DNA from: JAIBJN01 sp963842305 | GTDB taxonomy: Bacteria; Actinomycetota; Thermoleophilia; Gaiellales; Gaiellaceae | DNA: 64,000 bases | Direction: 5' to 3' | NCBI GenBank assembly: GCA_963842305.1 | Contig: CAWJFW010000002.1 | Location: 1,054,001 to 1,118,000 of the forward strand | Shown: piece after piece, positions 17,020-25,959 of the stretch | Position numbering within the stretch: position 1 is the stretch's first letter | Layout: every line of letters begins with the position of its first letter | Notes under the pieces: generated by a model | The model's database searches: none | The model's input: only the letters and a program-made list of their open reading frames with translations | What the model was told of the DNA's origin: nothing | Translations under genes and position numbers: made by a program

Positions 17020-17311
17020 CGAGGGTCACCACCTCTCGCTCGGTCCGCACGAGCTCGTAGGCCTGGGAGGCGAGGAAGCGCTCGGCTCCGTCCAGCAGAC
17101 CAGTGAGCTCGGCATGCTCGCGGGCCACGCACGCGAGCGTCAGTCGCGCGCGTTGCCAGACGTCGTGGTGGTCGACCTCGGCCACCGATGCGCCGAAGCG
17201 CCGTTGGAGCTGGGCCTTCGCCGACAGAAGCTCCTTCCGCTTCCCCTTGAGGGAGCGGTTGTCCGGGAAGTGCAGCTCCACGGACAGGATCCCGACGTAG
17301 CCGGAACCCAT
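17012..17311 (-). CDS. DUF503 family protein
   Basis: A 99-residue protein with the DUF503 pattern: GYVGILSVELHFPDNRSLKGKR at the start and VAEVDHHDVWQRARLTLACV in the middle. Members have a ferredoxin-like fold and almost always lie between infB and rbfA, as here; the biochemical role is not established. The ATG at 17309-17311 follows the infB stop by 5 bp. Confidence 0.9.
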   Translation of the reverse strand: MGSGYVGILSVELHFPDNRSLKGKRKELLSAKAQLQRRFGASVAEVDHHDVWQRARLTLACVAREHAELTGLLDGAERFLASQAYELVRTEREVVTLDE

Positions 17312-17316
17312 CCCGC

Positions 17317-19302
17317 CTACTCGGAGTCGTCCGCCTCCGGCTCGTCCGGGGCGCCGCCGTTCCCGGCGACCGTGAGGTCGGTGCGCTCGATCTCCGTCGT
17401 CTCGAAGGCCTCGAGGACGTCTCCCTCCTTCACGTCGTTGAAGCCGTCGAGCAGGATGCCGCACTCAAAGCCCTCCTGCACCTCTCGGACGTCGTCCTTG
17501 AAGCGCTTGAGGCCGGAGATGGTCGTCTCGTAGATGACGGTGCCCTCGCGGACGACGCGCACCTGGGCGTTCCGGCGGATGACGCCACTGGTCACGTAGG
17601 AGCCCGCGATGACGCCGAGCCGCGACGCACGGAAGAGCGCGCGCACCTCGGCCTCGCCGAGGATCGCCTCGTGCGTCTCGGGCGTGAGCATGCCGACGAG
17701 CGCCTGGCGGATGTCGTCGGTCAGCTGGTAGATGACGCGGTACGTCCGGAGGTCGACGCCCTCGCGCTCGGCGAGCGCACGCGCCTCGGCGTTCGGCCGG
17801 ACGTTGAAGCCGATCACGACCGCGTTCGATGCCGAGGCGAGCATGACGTCGCCCTCGGTGATCGCGCCGATCCCCGTGTGGATGACTGCGACTCCGACTT
17901 CGGGGTGCTCGATCTTGGCCAGCTCGCCGACGACGGCCTCGATCGACCCCTGGACGTCCGCCTTCACGATGATGTTGAGCTCGCGGAGCGCGCCCTCCTC
18001 CATCTGCGTGAAGAGCTCCTCGAGGGAGACGCCCTTCTTGGCCGCCCGGGCGAGCTGCTCGGCCCGAACCCGCTGGCCGCGCAGCTGGGCGAGGTGGCGA
18101 GCCTGGCGCTCGTTCTCGACGACGCGGGCGTGCTCACCCGCCGCCGGGGGCTTGTCAAAGCCGAGGATCTCCACCGGCGTGCCCGGCGATGCCTCCTTCA
18201 CCTTCTCGCCGCGGAAGTCGAGCAGCGCGCGAACCTTCCCCCACGCGTCGCCTGCGACGATTGCGTCTCCGACCCGCAGCGTGCCGCGGGCGACCAGCAT
18301 TGTCGCGACCGGGCCGCGTCCGACGTCGAGCCGGCTCTCGATGATCGGCCCCGAAGCCTCCGCGTTCGCGTTTGCATCGAGCTCGAGCTCGGCGTCCGCA
18401 ACGAGAAGGATCCTCTCGAGGAGGTCGTCGAGGCCTTCGCCGGTCTTGGCCGAGACGTCGGCGAACTGCGTCGTCCCTCCCCACTCCTCCGGCTGGAGGT
18501 CGTGGTTCACGAGCTCCTGGCGCACCTTCTGCGAGTTGGCCTCGGGCTTGTCGATCTTGTTCACGGCGACCAGGACAGGCACCTCGGCCGCCCGGGCATG
18601 GTTGATGGACTCCACGGTCTGGGGCATCACGCCATCGTCTGCCGCCACCACGAGCACGGCGATATCCGTTACCTTCGCGCCGCGGGCGCGAAGCGCGGTG
18701 AACGCCTCGTGGCCCGGCGTGTCGAGGAACGTGATCCGCCGACCGTCGTGGTCGATCTGGTAGGCGCCGATGTGCTGCGTGATCCCGCCGGCCTCGGTCT
18801 CGACGACTGCACTCTCGCGGAGCGCGTCGAGCAGCGTCGTCTTCCCGTGGTCGACGTGGCCCATGATCGTGACAACCGGCGGTCTCGCCGTCAGATCGGC
18901 GGGGTCGTCCTCGTAGGTCTCCGGCTCGAGCTCCTCCTCGTCCGCGTGCTTGATCTCGATCTCGCGCTTCAGCTCCGTCCCGATGAGCTCGATCGCCTCG
19001 TCGGAGAGCGACTGCGTGATGGTGACCATCTCGCCGACGCCCATCATGATCTTGATGATCTCGGGCACCGGCACACCGACCGCGGCCGAAAGCTCCTTCA
19101 CCGTCGCGCCCGAGTTGACCGTGACGGGGCCGGTCGGCTGGGCCGGCGCCTGCTGGGGCGCGCGCTCCTGCTTCTGACCGTCGCGGGGCGGCCGGTCGGC
19201 CTGGCGCGGGCGCGCAGCCTGCGTGTCGATGACCACGCGGCGCTTGCGGCGCCCTCCAGGCGCGCCGCCGCGCGGTCTCAACGGTCTCTGACGATCAGCC
19301 AC
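17317..19302 (-). CDS. infB: Translation initiation factor IF-2
   Basis: A 661-residue GTPase that delivers initiator tRNA to the 30S subunit. After a short basic linker (residues 1-60) comes the IF2-N domain (ATVKELSAAVGVPVPEIIK). The G domain has GHVDHGKT at 148-155, DTPGHE, and NKID. Domains 2, 3 and C2 follow, with SGLKRFKDDVREVQEGFECG near the end. The N-terminal region is much shorter than in Streptomyces or E. coli. It follows ylxR by 9 bp in the nusA-ylxR-infB order. Confidence 0.97.
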   Translation of the reverse strand: MADRQRPLRPRGGAPGGRRKRRVVIDTQAARPRQADRPPRDGQKQERAPQQAPAQPTGPVTVNSGATVKELSAAVGVPVPEIIKIMMGVGEMVTITQSLSDEAIELIGTELKREIEIKHADEEELEPETYEDDPADLTARPPVVTIMGHVDHGKTTLLDALRESAVVETEAGGITQHIGAYQIDHDGRRITFLDTPGHEAFTALRARGAKVTDIAVLVVAADDGVMPQTVESINHARAAEVPVLVAVNKIDKPEANSQKVRQELVNHDLQPEEWGGTTQFADVSAKTGEGLDDLLERILLVADAELELDANANAEASGPIIESRLDVGRGPVATMLVARGTLRVGDAIVAGDAWGKVRALLDFRGEKVKEASPGTPVEILGFDKPPAAGEHARVVENERQARHLAQLRGQRVRAEQLARAAKKGVSLEELFTQMEEGALRELNIIVKADVQGSIEAVVGELAKIEHPEVGVAVIHTGIGAITEGDVMLASASNAVVIGFNVRPNAEARALAEREGVDLRTYRVIYQLTDDIRQALVGMLTPETHEAILGEAEVRALFRASRLGVIAGSYVTSGVIRRNAQVRVVREGTVIYETTISGLKRFKDDVREVQEGFECGILLDGFNDVKEGDVLEAFETTEIERTDLTVAGNGGAPDEPEADDSE

Positions 19303-19311
19303 GGTTCGAGC

Positions 19312-19560
19312 CTATTCCTCCGGTATCGACGCTTTCAAACTCGATGGGATGGTGACGGTGCGCCTGAGGGTGCGCGCGAAGGCCCGGCGCGAGGCCGCGC
19401 GCTCGAAGCACGACGGTCGACGGCACGTGTACGCGCCGCGGCCCGGCAGCCGGCCCGCCGGGTCCAGCGTGAGCTCGCCCGAGAGTGCCGCAAAGCGCAC
19501 GAGCTCCCGCTGCGGCGCCCGCCGACCGCAGCCGACGCACGTTCTCGTTGGCTCGCTCAC
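19312..19560 (-). CDS. ylxR: YlxR family RNA-binding protein
   Basis: An 82-residue protein with the YlxR signature TCVGCGRRAPQRELVRFA at residues 7-24 and GRGAYTCRRPSCFERA at 40-55. The family binds RNA; a Bacillus member (RnpM) modulates RNase P. The GTG start at 19558-19560 overlaps the nusA stop as GTGA. It is located between nusA and infB, its standard position. Confidence 0.93.
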   Translation of the reverse strand: MSEPTRTCVGCGRRAPQRELVRFAALSGELTLDPAGRLPGRGAYTCRRPSCFERAASRRAFARTLRRTVTIPSSLKASIPEE

Positions 19561-20987
19561 GACGCAGGCTGCTCCTCCTCCTCGGCTCCGGCGGCCGCCT
19601 CGACCGGCGTCTCCTGCTGTTCCTGCCCGGGCTCCTCAGGCTCGGCCTCGGTCTCCGCGTCGACCTCCTCCTCGAAGCCCCCGACCGGGACGGCTTCGGA
19701 CGGGTCGAGCACCTCCCCGGCCTCCTCGCGGGCCGCCAGCTCGCGGTGCGCCGGGATGCCGCAGTAGCGGGAGCCCGGGACGGACGTGTTCGGGCAGCGC
19801 TTGCCCGTGGAGAGCACCGCCGCGCAACGGCCGGTGAACTCCTCGTCGGCCGCACCGCCGAACGCCGCCTCGGCCTCGCTTCTCGCGAACTCGCTCTCGG
19901 AGACGATGTCGACCTTCCAGCCCGTCAGGCGCGCCGCGAGGCGGGCGTTCAAGCCCTCCTTGCCGATCGCCAGCGACAGCTGATCGTCCGGGACGACGAC
20001 CGTCGCCTCCATGGTCTCGTCGTCGACGAGCACCTCGCGCACGCGCGCGGGCGAGAGCGCCTTGGCCACGAATCGTGCCGGCTCCGGGTTCCACGGGATG
20101 ATGTCGATCTTCTCGCCGCGAAGCTCGGACACGACCATGCGGACGCGCGAGCCCCTCGGGCCGACGCAGGCCCCGACCGGGTCGACGCCCTGTACGTGGG
20201 ACTCGACCGCAATCTTTGAACGGTAACCGGGCTCCCGGGCGACACCGCGGATCTCGACGAGTCCGTCGGCGATCTCCGGCACCTCGAGTTCGAAGAGGGT
20301 CTTGATCAGCTCGGGATCGCGGCGCGAGAGGATCACCTGCGGGCCCTTGGTCCCGGACCTCACCTCGGTGATGACCGCCTTGATCCGGCTGCCCTGCTCG
20401 TAGCGCTCGCCGTCGACCTGCTCGGAGCGCGGCAGCAGCGCCTCGACCTTGCCGAGGTCGACGAGGACGTTGTTGCGGTCACCGGCCTGCTGCACGATGC
20501 CCGTGACCACCTCGCTGACGCGGTCGACGTACTCGTCGTACATCATCTCGCGCTCGGCTTCGCGGATCCGCTGCAGGATCACCTGCTTCGCCGTCTGGGC
20601 GGCGATGCGACCGAAGTTCTCGGGCGTGACGTCGGCGCGCTTGACCAGCTCCGGCTCGATATCGGACCAGTCGATGGCCAAGTCGTCGTCCGAGATGAGC
20701 GTGTGGGAGCGCTCGCCGTTTTCCGCCTCGGCGGCCTCGAGCTCAGCGATCGCGCGCTCACGCGCCTCGTCGAGCAGGCGCTCTTCGACGTCGGGCGGCA
20801 GCTCGATCGACCAGACGCGGAAGTCGCCGTTCACGCGGTCGAGCTCCACCTGCGCGTGCCGTGCGGCGCCCGGCGTCTTCTTGTAGGCGGCGAGCAGGGC
20901 ATCCTCGAGCGCGCGGACGAGCGTCTCGTCCTCGATGCCCTTCTCCTTCTCGATTTGTCTGACCGCTTCCAGGATCTCCCGGCTCAT
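19557..20987 (-). CDS. nusA: Transcription termination/antitermination factor NusA with extra Cys/His tail
   Basis: A 476-residue NusA that binds RNA polymerase and nascent RNA. The N-terminal polymerase-binding domain (residues 1-130, starting SREILEAVRQIEKEKGI), S1 domain, and KH1/KH2 (GACVGPRGSRVRMVVSELRG; LAIGKEGLNARLAARLTG) are all present. Unusually, residues 388-414 carry C-x9-C-x10-C-x4-H (GKRC, SRYC, PAH), resembling a small zinc knuckle, followed by a 60-residue acidic tail. Most actinobacterial NusA proteins stop near the end of KH2. ATG 20985-20987 lies 9 bp after rimP. Confidence 0.96.
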   Translation of the reverse strand: MSREILEAVRQIEKEKGIEDETLVRALEDALLAAYKKTPGAARHAQVELDRVNGDFRVWSIELPPDVEERLLDEARERAIAELEAAEAENGERSHTLISDDDLAIDWSDIEPELVKRADVTPENFGRIAAQTAKQVILQRIREAEREMMYDEYVDRVSEVVTGIVQQAGDRNNVLVDLGKVEALLPRSEQVDGERYEQGSRIKAVITEVRSGTKGPQVILSRRDPELIKTLFELEVPEIADGLVEIRGVAREPGYRSKIAVESHVQGVDPVGACVGPRGSRVRMVVSELRGEKIDIIPWNPEPARFVAKALSPARVREVLVDDETMEATVVVPDDQLSLAIGKEGLNARLAARLTGWKVDIVSESEFARSEAEAAFGGAADEEFTGRCAAVLSTGKRCPNTSVPGSRYCGIPAHRELAAREEAGEVLDPSEAVPVGGFEEEVDAETEAEPEEPGQEQQETPVEAAAGAEEEEQPAS

Positions 20988-20996
20988 GGTTCCTTC

Positions 20997-21434
20997 CTAT
21001 CCCTCGTCGATGAGATTGCCCCGCGCGATCGCCTCGTACGGGATGTCCACCCGTCCGCCGCTCGTCGCCAGAGTGACTGCGCGCTCGTCGGCGGCGACGA
21101 CCTCGCCGCGGAAGCGCTTGCGGTCGGTGATCTCGACCTTGGTGCGGATCGCGGCGCGGCGGCCGACGACCCCGGCGAAGTGCCCCGGCGTGCGGAGCGG
21201 ACGCTCCAAGCCCGGCGACGAGACGTCGAGCGTGTAGTGCTCGAGATAGCTGCGGAGGGCGTCCGTGACGCGCTCGCAAAGCGCATGGTCGACGCCATCG
21301 GGGTGATCGATGTAGACAGTGACTCGCTCAGGGCCGCTCAACTCGACGGCGAGCACCTCGACGTCCGGCAGCCGCCCTTCGACGGTCGCCGAGACCTCTT
21401 GCTGGAGTTGTCGTTCCTTGTCGTAGACCTGCAC
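20997..21434 (-). CDS. rimP: Ribosome maturation factor RimP
   Basis: About 145 residues; needed for 30S assembly. DVSSPGLERPLRTPGHF is the diagnostic motif, followed by the C-terminal SH3-like domain (FRGEVVAADERAVTLAT). I choose GTG 21432-21434 because AGAAGGA lies 6 nt upstream. An in-frame ATG at 21471-21473 would add 13 residues but lies inside a perfect hairpin, and its product (GARRPFFARRNG) does not look conserved. First gene of the rimP-nusA-ylxR-infB operon. Confidence 0.93.
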   Translation of the reverse strand: MQVYDKERQLQQEVSATVEGRLPDVEVLAVELSGPERVTVYIDHPDGVDHALCERVTDALRSYLEHYTLDVSSPGLERPLRTPGHFAGVVGRRAAIRTKVEITDRKRFRGEVVAADERAVTLATSGGRVDIPYEAIARGNLIDEG

Positions 21435-21449
21435 GCCGTTCCTTCTCGC

Positions 21450-21475
21450 AAAAAATGGGCGCCGCGCGCCCATTT
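21450..21475 (-). terminator. Terminator-like hairpin in the rimP leader
   Basis: On the minus strand a perfect 10-bp stem, AAATGGGCGC / GCGCCCATTT with a 3-nt loop, is followed by T residues, giving a run of six (three in the stem). It ends only 15 nt before the rimP GTG and 85 nt after the dtd stop, so there is no room for a promoter between it and rimP. It is either the dtd terminator with read-through or an attenuator of the rimP-nusA-infB operon. Confidence 0.6.
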
Positions 21476-21559
21476 CTCCGAACCTGGGGAAATGTCTCGG
21501 TCAGGATAGCAGCGCCGCCCCGGGTCGTCCGGGATCGTGGCGAACGCGACAAGCGAGCC

Positions 21560-22000
21560 TCACGGGGAGTCGACGACGATCGTGACCGGGCCGTCGTTGG
21601 CGAGCTCGAGAGTCATCCGGGCCCCGAAACGGCCCCTTCCCACGTCGAGGCCGTAGCCTTCGAGCGCCTCGCAAAAGCCGTTGTAGAGGCGCTCAGCGTG
21701 CCCGGGAGCCGCGGCGTCGGCGAAGCTCGGGCGGTTGCCCTTGGCCGTGTTGGCTACGAGCGTGAACTGGCTGACGACGAGTGCCCCGCCGTGGACGTCG
21801 AGGACGCTTCGGTCGAACTTCCCCTCGTCGTTCTCGAAGATGCGCAGGCGGGCGACCTTGCCCGCGAGCCGCTCCGCCACCGCCTCGTCGTCGTCTCCGG
21901 CCACGCCGAGCAGCACGCAGACCCCGCGACCAACCTCCCCCACGGTCTCTCCGTCCACGAGGACCTGCGCCGCCGACACCCGCTGGACGACCGCCCTCAC
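21560..22000 (-). CDS. dtd: D-aminoacyl-tRNA deacylase
   Basis: A 146-residue proofreading enzyme that removes D-amino acids (and glycine from tRNA-Ala) from mischarged tRNAs. The family pattern is complete: RAVVQRVSAAQVLVDGE at the N-terminus, GALVVSQFTLVANTAKGNRP (with the catalytic SQFTL) near residues 70-89, and NDGPVTIVVDSP at the end; the conserved GPVT is the second active-site element. The GTG start at 21998-22000 overlaps the upstream membrane-protein stop as GTGA. Confidence 0.95.
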   Translation of the reverse strand: MRAVVQRVSAAQVLVDGETVGEVGRGVCVLLGVAGDDDEAVAERLAGKVARLRIFENDEGKFDRSVLDVHGGALVVSQFTLVANTAKGNRPSFADAAAPGHAERLYNGFCEALEGYGLDVGRGRFGARMTLELANDGPVTIVVDSP

Positions 22001-23205
22001 GACTCGGCCTTCTCCCCGGGAGCGCTCGATTTCAGCTCCTCCTTCCACTTGTCCGCTCGGCTCTGGAGCGACGCGGCGAGCAGGCTGGGGGTGAATCCGA
22101 AGACGGCGGCGGCGATCAGGCCGAGGGGGTTGGCCGCGATGTCGAACACCTGCGAGAGAGGCGGCACCTGGACGCTCGAGTTGACGCCGGTGTTCAGGGC
22201 GGTCGCGTAGGCGGTGATCACGACGCCCCCGATGGCCGCGAGGCCGGAGGCGAGCGGTGTGTGCACGAGCCGGACCATGCTGAGCCCGAAGTCCTCCTCC
22301 GTCACCGTGTCCGCCGTCGCGGCCTGGCGGAGCTGTCGAAAGAGGCCGACCGAGGCGCCGATCAGGTAGAAGGTGCCGCCGGCAATGATCTGGGTCGTCT
22401 CGGCCCCGGCGAGGAGCGCGAGGCCGAGCCCCGCGTAGGCGACCATCCCGGTGAAGACGACGGTGGCGAACAGGCGGTTGCGCGCCCGCACGAGACCCCG
22501 CCGCCTGCTGTCGCGGAAGCTGTCGACCGTCGCCTGGGCGTTCTGGACGATGCCGCGGGCAAGGCGCTTGTCGCTCGGCGCCGAACCCGCGCGGCGCTCC
22601 GCCAGATACTCCGCGCCTCCGAGTGCGTGGATAGCGCGCTCGAGGCGGAAGACGTGCTCCTTCGCGTCGGCGATCTCCGAGCCCATGAGAGAGGCGCGCT
22701 CGAACAGGGCTTGCTGCACGACGTCGGCGTCGGGGACGAGCCTCGTGGTGGCCTGCTCGGCGCTGTGGATGAGGCCGAACACCACCACGTAGGCGGTGCC
22801 GCCCGCCCACGCTCCGCCGTCACCGCCGCCGCCGTCCTCCTCGAGCGACGACCCGGCCGAAGCCAGCGAAGCCTGCAAGGCCGCCCAGGCTTCGGGATCG
22901 TTCTTCGCCGCATGCTCGAGCGTGCCCGCGATGCCGACGAGCTCGTGGTGGCGGGCGACCAGCTCGCGGTACACCCCGGAGTTCGCGAAGCGCGGCGAGG
23001 CCAGGCGCCGCAGTGGGACGGCCAGGACCAGCCAGGCGGCGAGCCCGACCGCGGTCCCGAGCAGGAAGTTCTGGGCAGGGCTGAGGGCCTTGTCCGCGGA
23101 GAGAGCCCACGCGACGGCGCCGATGGAGCACGCGCCCGGAAGCGCGATCAGGCCCGCGGTGAGACCGACGGCGTACCGCGGCAGGAAGCGACGCACGGCG
23201 CTCAC
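21997..23205 (-). CDS. Multi-pass membrane protein of unknown function
   Basis: A 402-residue protein with about six hydrophobic segments: two at the N-terminus (near residues 12-35 and 47-68), two around 255-300, and two near 325-385. A long soluble, largely helical region lies at about 70-245 and contains a GGGGDGG linker. It may expose this middle region to the cytoplasm. I do not recognise the family. The GTG start is at 23203-23205. It is translationally coupled to dtd through GTGA, which hints at co-expression but not at a shared function. Confidence 0.75.
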   Translation of the reverse strand: MSAVRRFLPRYAVGLTAGLIALPGACSIGAVAWALSADKALSPAQNFLLGTAVGLAAWLVLAVPLRRLASPRFANSGVYRELVARHHELVGIAGTLEHAAKNDPEAWAALQASLASAGSSLEEDGGGGDGGAWAGGTAYVVVFGLIHSAEQATTRLVPDADVVQQALFERASLMGSEIADAKEHVFRLERAIHALGGAEYLAERRAGSAPSDKRLARGIVQNAQATVDSFRDSRRRGLVRARNRLFATVVFTGMVAYAGLGLALLAGAETTQIIAGGTFYLIGASVGLFRQLRQAATADTVTEEDFGLSMVRLVHTPLASGLAAIGGVVITAYATALNTGVNSSVQVPPLSQVFDIAANPLGLIAAAVFGFTPSLLAASLQSRADKWKEELKSSAPGEKAES

Positions 23206-23252
23206 CCGCCTATCCCACTAGAGGCGGAAACGAAGGTCAAGCGGCGGCCGGC

Positions 23253-23606
23253 CTAGCCCTGGAGCTTGGCCAGCGCCTGCTGATAGTCCCGGCTCTGCGG
23301 GCGGAAGAAGCTCGCCAGCCGGTAGTGCCCGACAGCCTCCGCAGGGCGCCCTTGCTTCTCGAGGCAGCGGCCGAGTGCAAAGTGCGCGTAGTGGTCGACC
23401 GGCTCGAGTTCGAGGATCGTGCGGAACTCCTCCTCGGCCTCGGCGAAGCGCCGGATGCGGTAGTACGCGATCCCGAGCGCCTCGCGGATGGAGGCCTTCC
23501 GGGGCTCACGCTTCTTGGCCTTCTCGAGGGCAACGGTCGCCTGCGCGGCATGGCCGGCCGCAAGGTGGTCCCTGCCCTGCTTGTAGAGGTCGTAGGTCTC
23601 GCTCAT
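23253..23606 (-). CDS. Tetratricopeptide repeat protein
   Basis: A 117-residue cytoplasmic protein made of about three TPR units (roughly residues 3-36, 37-70, 71-104), with typical spacing such as REALGIAYYRIRRFAEAEEEF and FALGRCLEKQGRPAEAVGHY. TPRs form superhelical protein-binding scaffolds; the partner is unknown. No signal peptide. It lies between the transglutaminase gene and the six-segment membrane protein on the same strand. Confidence 0.8.
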   Translation of the reverse strand: MSETYDLYKQGRDHLAAGHAAQATVALEKAKKREPRKASIREALGIAYYRIRRFAEAEEEFRTILELEPVDHYAHFALGRCLEKQGRPAEAVGHYRLASFFRPQSRDYQQALAKLQG

Positions 23607-23673
23607 GCCTGCTTCTCACCATACGGGAAGCTGCTCGGTCTGCCGAGTCGCCTGACGGGCAGGTGTCGGGGCC

Positions 23674-25959
23674 CTACATCGAGAGCGAACGGAGGCTGAT
23701 CGAGCCTCGGACCCGGCTGACGACGCCGAGTCGCGCGCGAAGGCTCCGCCGCACCTGGCGGAGGTCGCGCCGCGCGCGATGAAGCGCTTCCTCGGCCTTC
23801 CCCGGCGGCCCGAAGCGGGCGACGGTGAGGTCGCGGACGAAGGGCGTCGCGTCGATCGAGTAGAAGCGCTGGAGCATTGCGCCGATCTCCGGCAGCGTCG
23901 CGCTCTGCGAGAGGTCGACTCCCTGGTCGGCGAGGAAGCCGACGATGTCGCGGCGGCAGGCCGAGGCGAGGGCGCGCGGGTCACGCTTCGCGAACCTCGC
24001 ACTGCGTCGGATCGCCTTCAGCACGAGCACGCCCGCGATGGCCCCGCCGATCACGAGCGCGAGGAGCGCGAAGAGGCCGAGCCCGCGGTCGCGGACGACG
24101 GTGAGGGTGCCGCTCGTCCCACCGCCGAGCCTGCCGGCCTCCAGACCCGGTCGGGCTGCAGCGGTCCGGATCTGTTCGGCGCGCGCCGGAGAGATGCCTT
24201 CGAGCCGGTCTGCGAAGCCGATCTGTGCGGCGTCGCCGGCGTTGAAAATGGTGGAGGAGACCGAGTACGTCGCGTCCAACTCCCCGCGGCCCGGCGTCGG
24301 GTCGAAGGGGATCCACCCGAAGTCCGGGAACCAGACCTCTACCCAGGCGTGCGCGTTTGTGTCCTTGACGACCCATTCCTTGTCGTCGGCGGAGTACTCG
24401 CCGCTCGTAAAGCCCTCAGCCACGCGCGAAGGGATGCCGAGTAGGCGGAGCATCAGGGCCATGGCGCCCGCGTAGTGCTGGCAGTAGCCGCGCTTCGTCT
24501 CGTTGATGAAGTCCACGAGCGCCGGCGTCCCGCCGATCGGAGCCGGGGGCTGCTCGTCGTAGGTGAAGCCTCCTGCCTCGCGGAACCACGTTTCGAGCAG
24601 CGCCGCCGCCTCGTACGGTGACTGCGCCTGGCTCGTCACGCCGAGGGCCGCCTCGTAGACGGACTCGAGCGCCGAAATCTCGAACTCGTCGGAGGACCGG
24701 AGGAAGACCCGCATGAGCGTGTCGCGGTTTTCGACGCCCCAGGCGGGAACGGGCTCGTAGGCGATCTCGAGGTACCGGGACGCCTCGGGCGGATAGTTGC
24801 CCCGGAACGCGTTGAGCTCGCTGGGGTTCGGGCGCGGCACGTAGCTCCAGACGGTGTAGTGCTGGTTCTGGCGGATACCGTCCGAGACGACGACGATCTC
24901 CCCGTTCGCGTCGGCGACCGGTGCGTCCGTTCCCGGCTCCCAGCGGACCGGCTGTGCGGAGGCGAGCAGCCTCGTGTCGCGGAGAGCGTCGATCGTGAAC
25001 TCCTGGCGCACCCAGTTCTCCTCGTCGTGCGCGGCCTCGGGCAGGAGCGGGCCCGAAGCGTCGATCTGGTCGCGCTCCGACGCCTCGCCGAGTTGGATGT
25101 CTTCGTCCCAGATGAGCCCGGTGTAGTCGTCCAGCGTGGTCGCGCGCCAATACAGGGATCGCTTGAGCCCGGGTACCTTCACGCGCAGAACGGTCGTCGG
25201 CTTCTCCGGAAACTGGATCCCGTCGTAATTCGCGCTCCAGACGTAGTCGACCGACACCGGCTCCGTCGGCCGGTCGTAGGGATCCCAGGTCCGCCAGGAG
25301 AGGAAAGCAGGTTTGGCGACGGCGTCCGTCGTCGAAGCCAGGACGGCGAGCACGATCAGCACGAGGCCGATGCCGGCGGCCTGGGGAACGCCGCGCGCGG
25401 GCTCATCTCGTCGCAGGAGAAAGAGGATCGCCAGGACGCCGAGCAGCGCCAGCGCCCCCGACCGGAGCGGGTAGTCGTCGGACACGAGGGTGGCGGGCCA
25501 CGCGACGGCGACGACGAGGCCGAGCGCGGCGCCCACGACCAGCCGAGCCATCACGAGCATGCCGACGACGGCGGTGAACCCGAAGACGGCCAGGAGCACG
25601 ACCGTGTGCATGTTGGGGTAGTCGAGGCGGTCGAAGGGAAGCTGCGACTCGTAGAAGTCGAGGAAGCCGCGCCGGACCCCGTCCAGGAGCGGTCCGAAGA
25701 AGTCGCGCGATGGATCCCCTGGTCGCGCCTCGGAAAGGGACAGATTCGAGGCGAGCGACCCCGCGAGGAGAGTGGCGCCCAGGAGCACGAGCGCGACGAT
25801 CAGCCGGGAGCGGCCGAGTGCGACAGCTCCGATCGGCAGGAGCGCCAACAGGAGCATGGGCAGCCAGTCCTCCGCGGAGATCGACCGCGATTCGATCCGC
25901 GACCAGGAGACCGTGACGACGGCCGCGACGAGCGCGACGAGAAGCCAGCGCCTAGCCAA
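23674..25959 (-). CDS. Membrane-bound transglutaminase-like protein (DUF3488/DUF4129 type)
   Basis: About 761 residues. Residues 1-215 hold around six transmembrane helices. An extracytoplasmic region follows with a transglutaminase core: Cys493 in GYCQHYAGAM, His537 in DTNAHAW and Asp553 in PFDPTPG form the triad. One more helix near 615-640 and a C-terminal DUF4129-like cytoplasmic tail complete it. The TTG at 25957-25959 is the likely start, with GGGGAG about 10 nt before it and a 3-bp (TTGGCTAG) overlap with the DUF58 stop. MoxR-DUF58-transglutaminase is a widespread operon thought to act in protein maturation or cell-envelope work; the substrate is unknown. Confidence 0.88.
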   Translation of the reverse strand: MARRWLLVALVAAVVTVSWSRIESRSISAEDWLPMLLLALLPIGAVALGRSRLIVALVLLGATLLAGSLASNLSLSEARPGDPSRDFFGPLLDGVRRGFLDFYESQLPFDRLDYPNMHTVVLLAVFGFTAVVGMLVMARLVVGAALGLVVAVAWPATLVSDDYPLRSGALALLGVLAILFLLRRDEPARGVPQAAGIGLVLIVLAVLASTTDAVAKPAFLSWRTWDPYDRPTEPVSVDYVWSANYDGIQFPEKPTTVLRVKVPGLKRSLYWRATTLDDYTGLIWDEDIQLGEASERDQIDASGPLLPEAAHDEENWVRQEFTIDALRDTRLLASAQPVRWEPGTDAPVADANGEIVVVSDGIRQNQHYTVWSYVPRPNPSELNAFRGNYPPEASRYLEIAYEPVPAWGVENRDTLMRVFLRSSDEFEISALESVYEAALGVTSQAQSPYEAAALLETWFREAGGFTYDEQPPAPIGGTPALVDFINETKRGYCQHYAGAMALMLRLLGIPSRVAEGFTSGEYSADDKEWVVKDTNAHAWVEVWFPDFGWIPFDPTPGRGELDATYSVSSTIFNAGDAAQIGFADRLEGISPARAEQIRTAAARPGLEAGRLGGGTSGTLTVVRDRGLGLFALLALVIGGAIAGVLVLKAIRRSARFAKRDPRALASACRRDIVGFLADQGVDLSQSATLPEIGAMLQRFYSIDATPFVRDLTVARFGPPGKAEEALHRARRDLRQVRRSLRARLGVVSRVRGSISLRSLSM

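Noticed and set aside
17671..19767. Long plus-strand frame antisense to infB and nusA
   Set aside because: Composition is that of reversed codons (repeats of Leu, Asp, Arg); infB and nusA on the other strand have all expected motifs.
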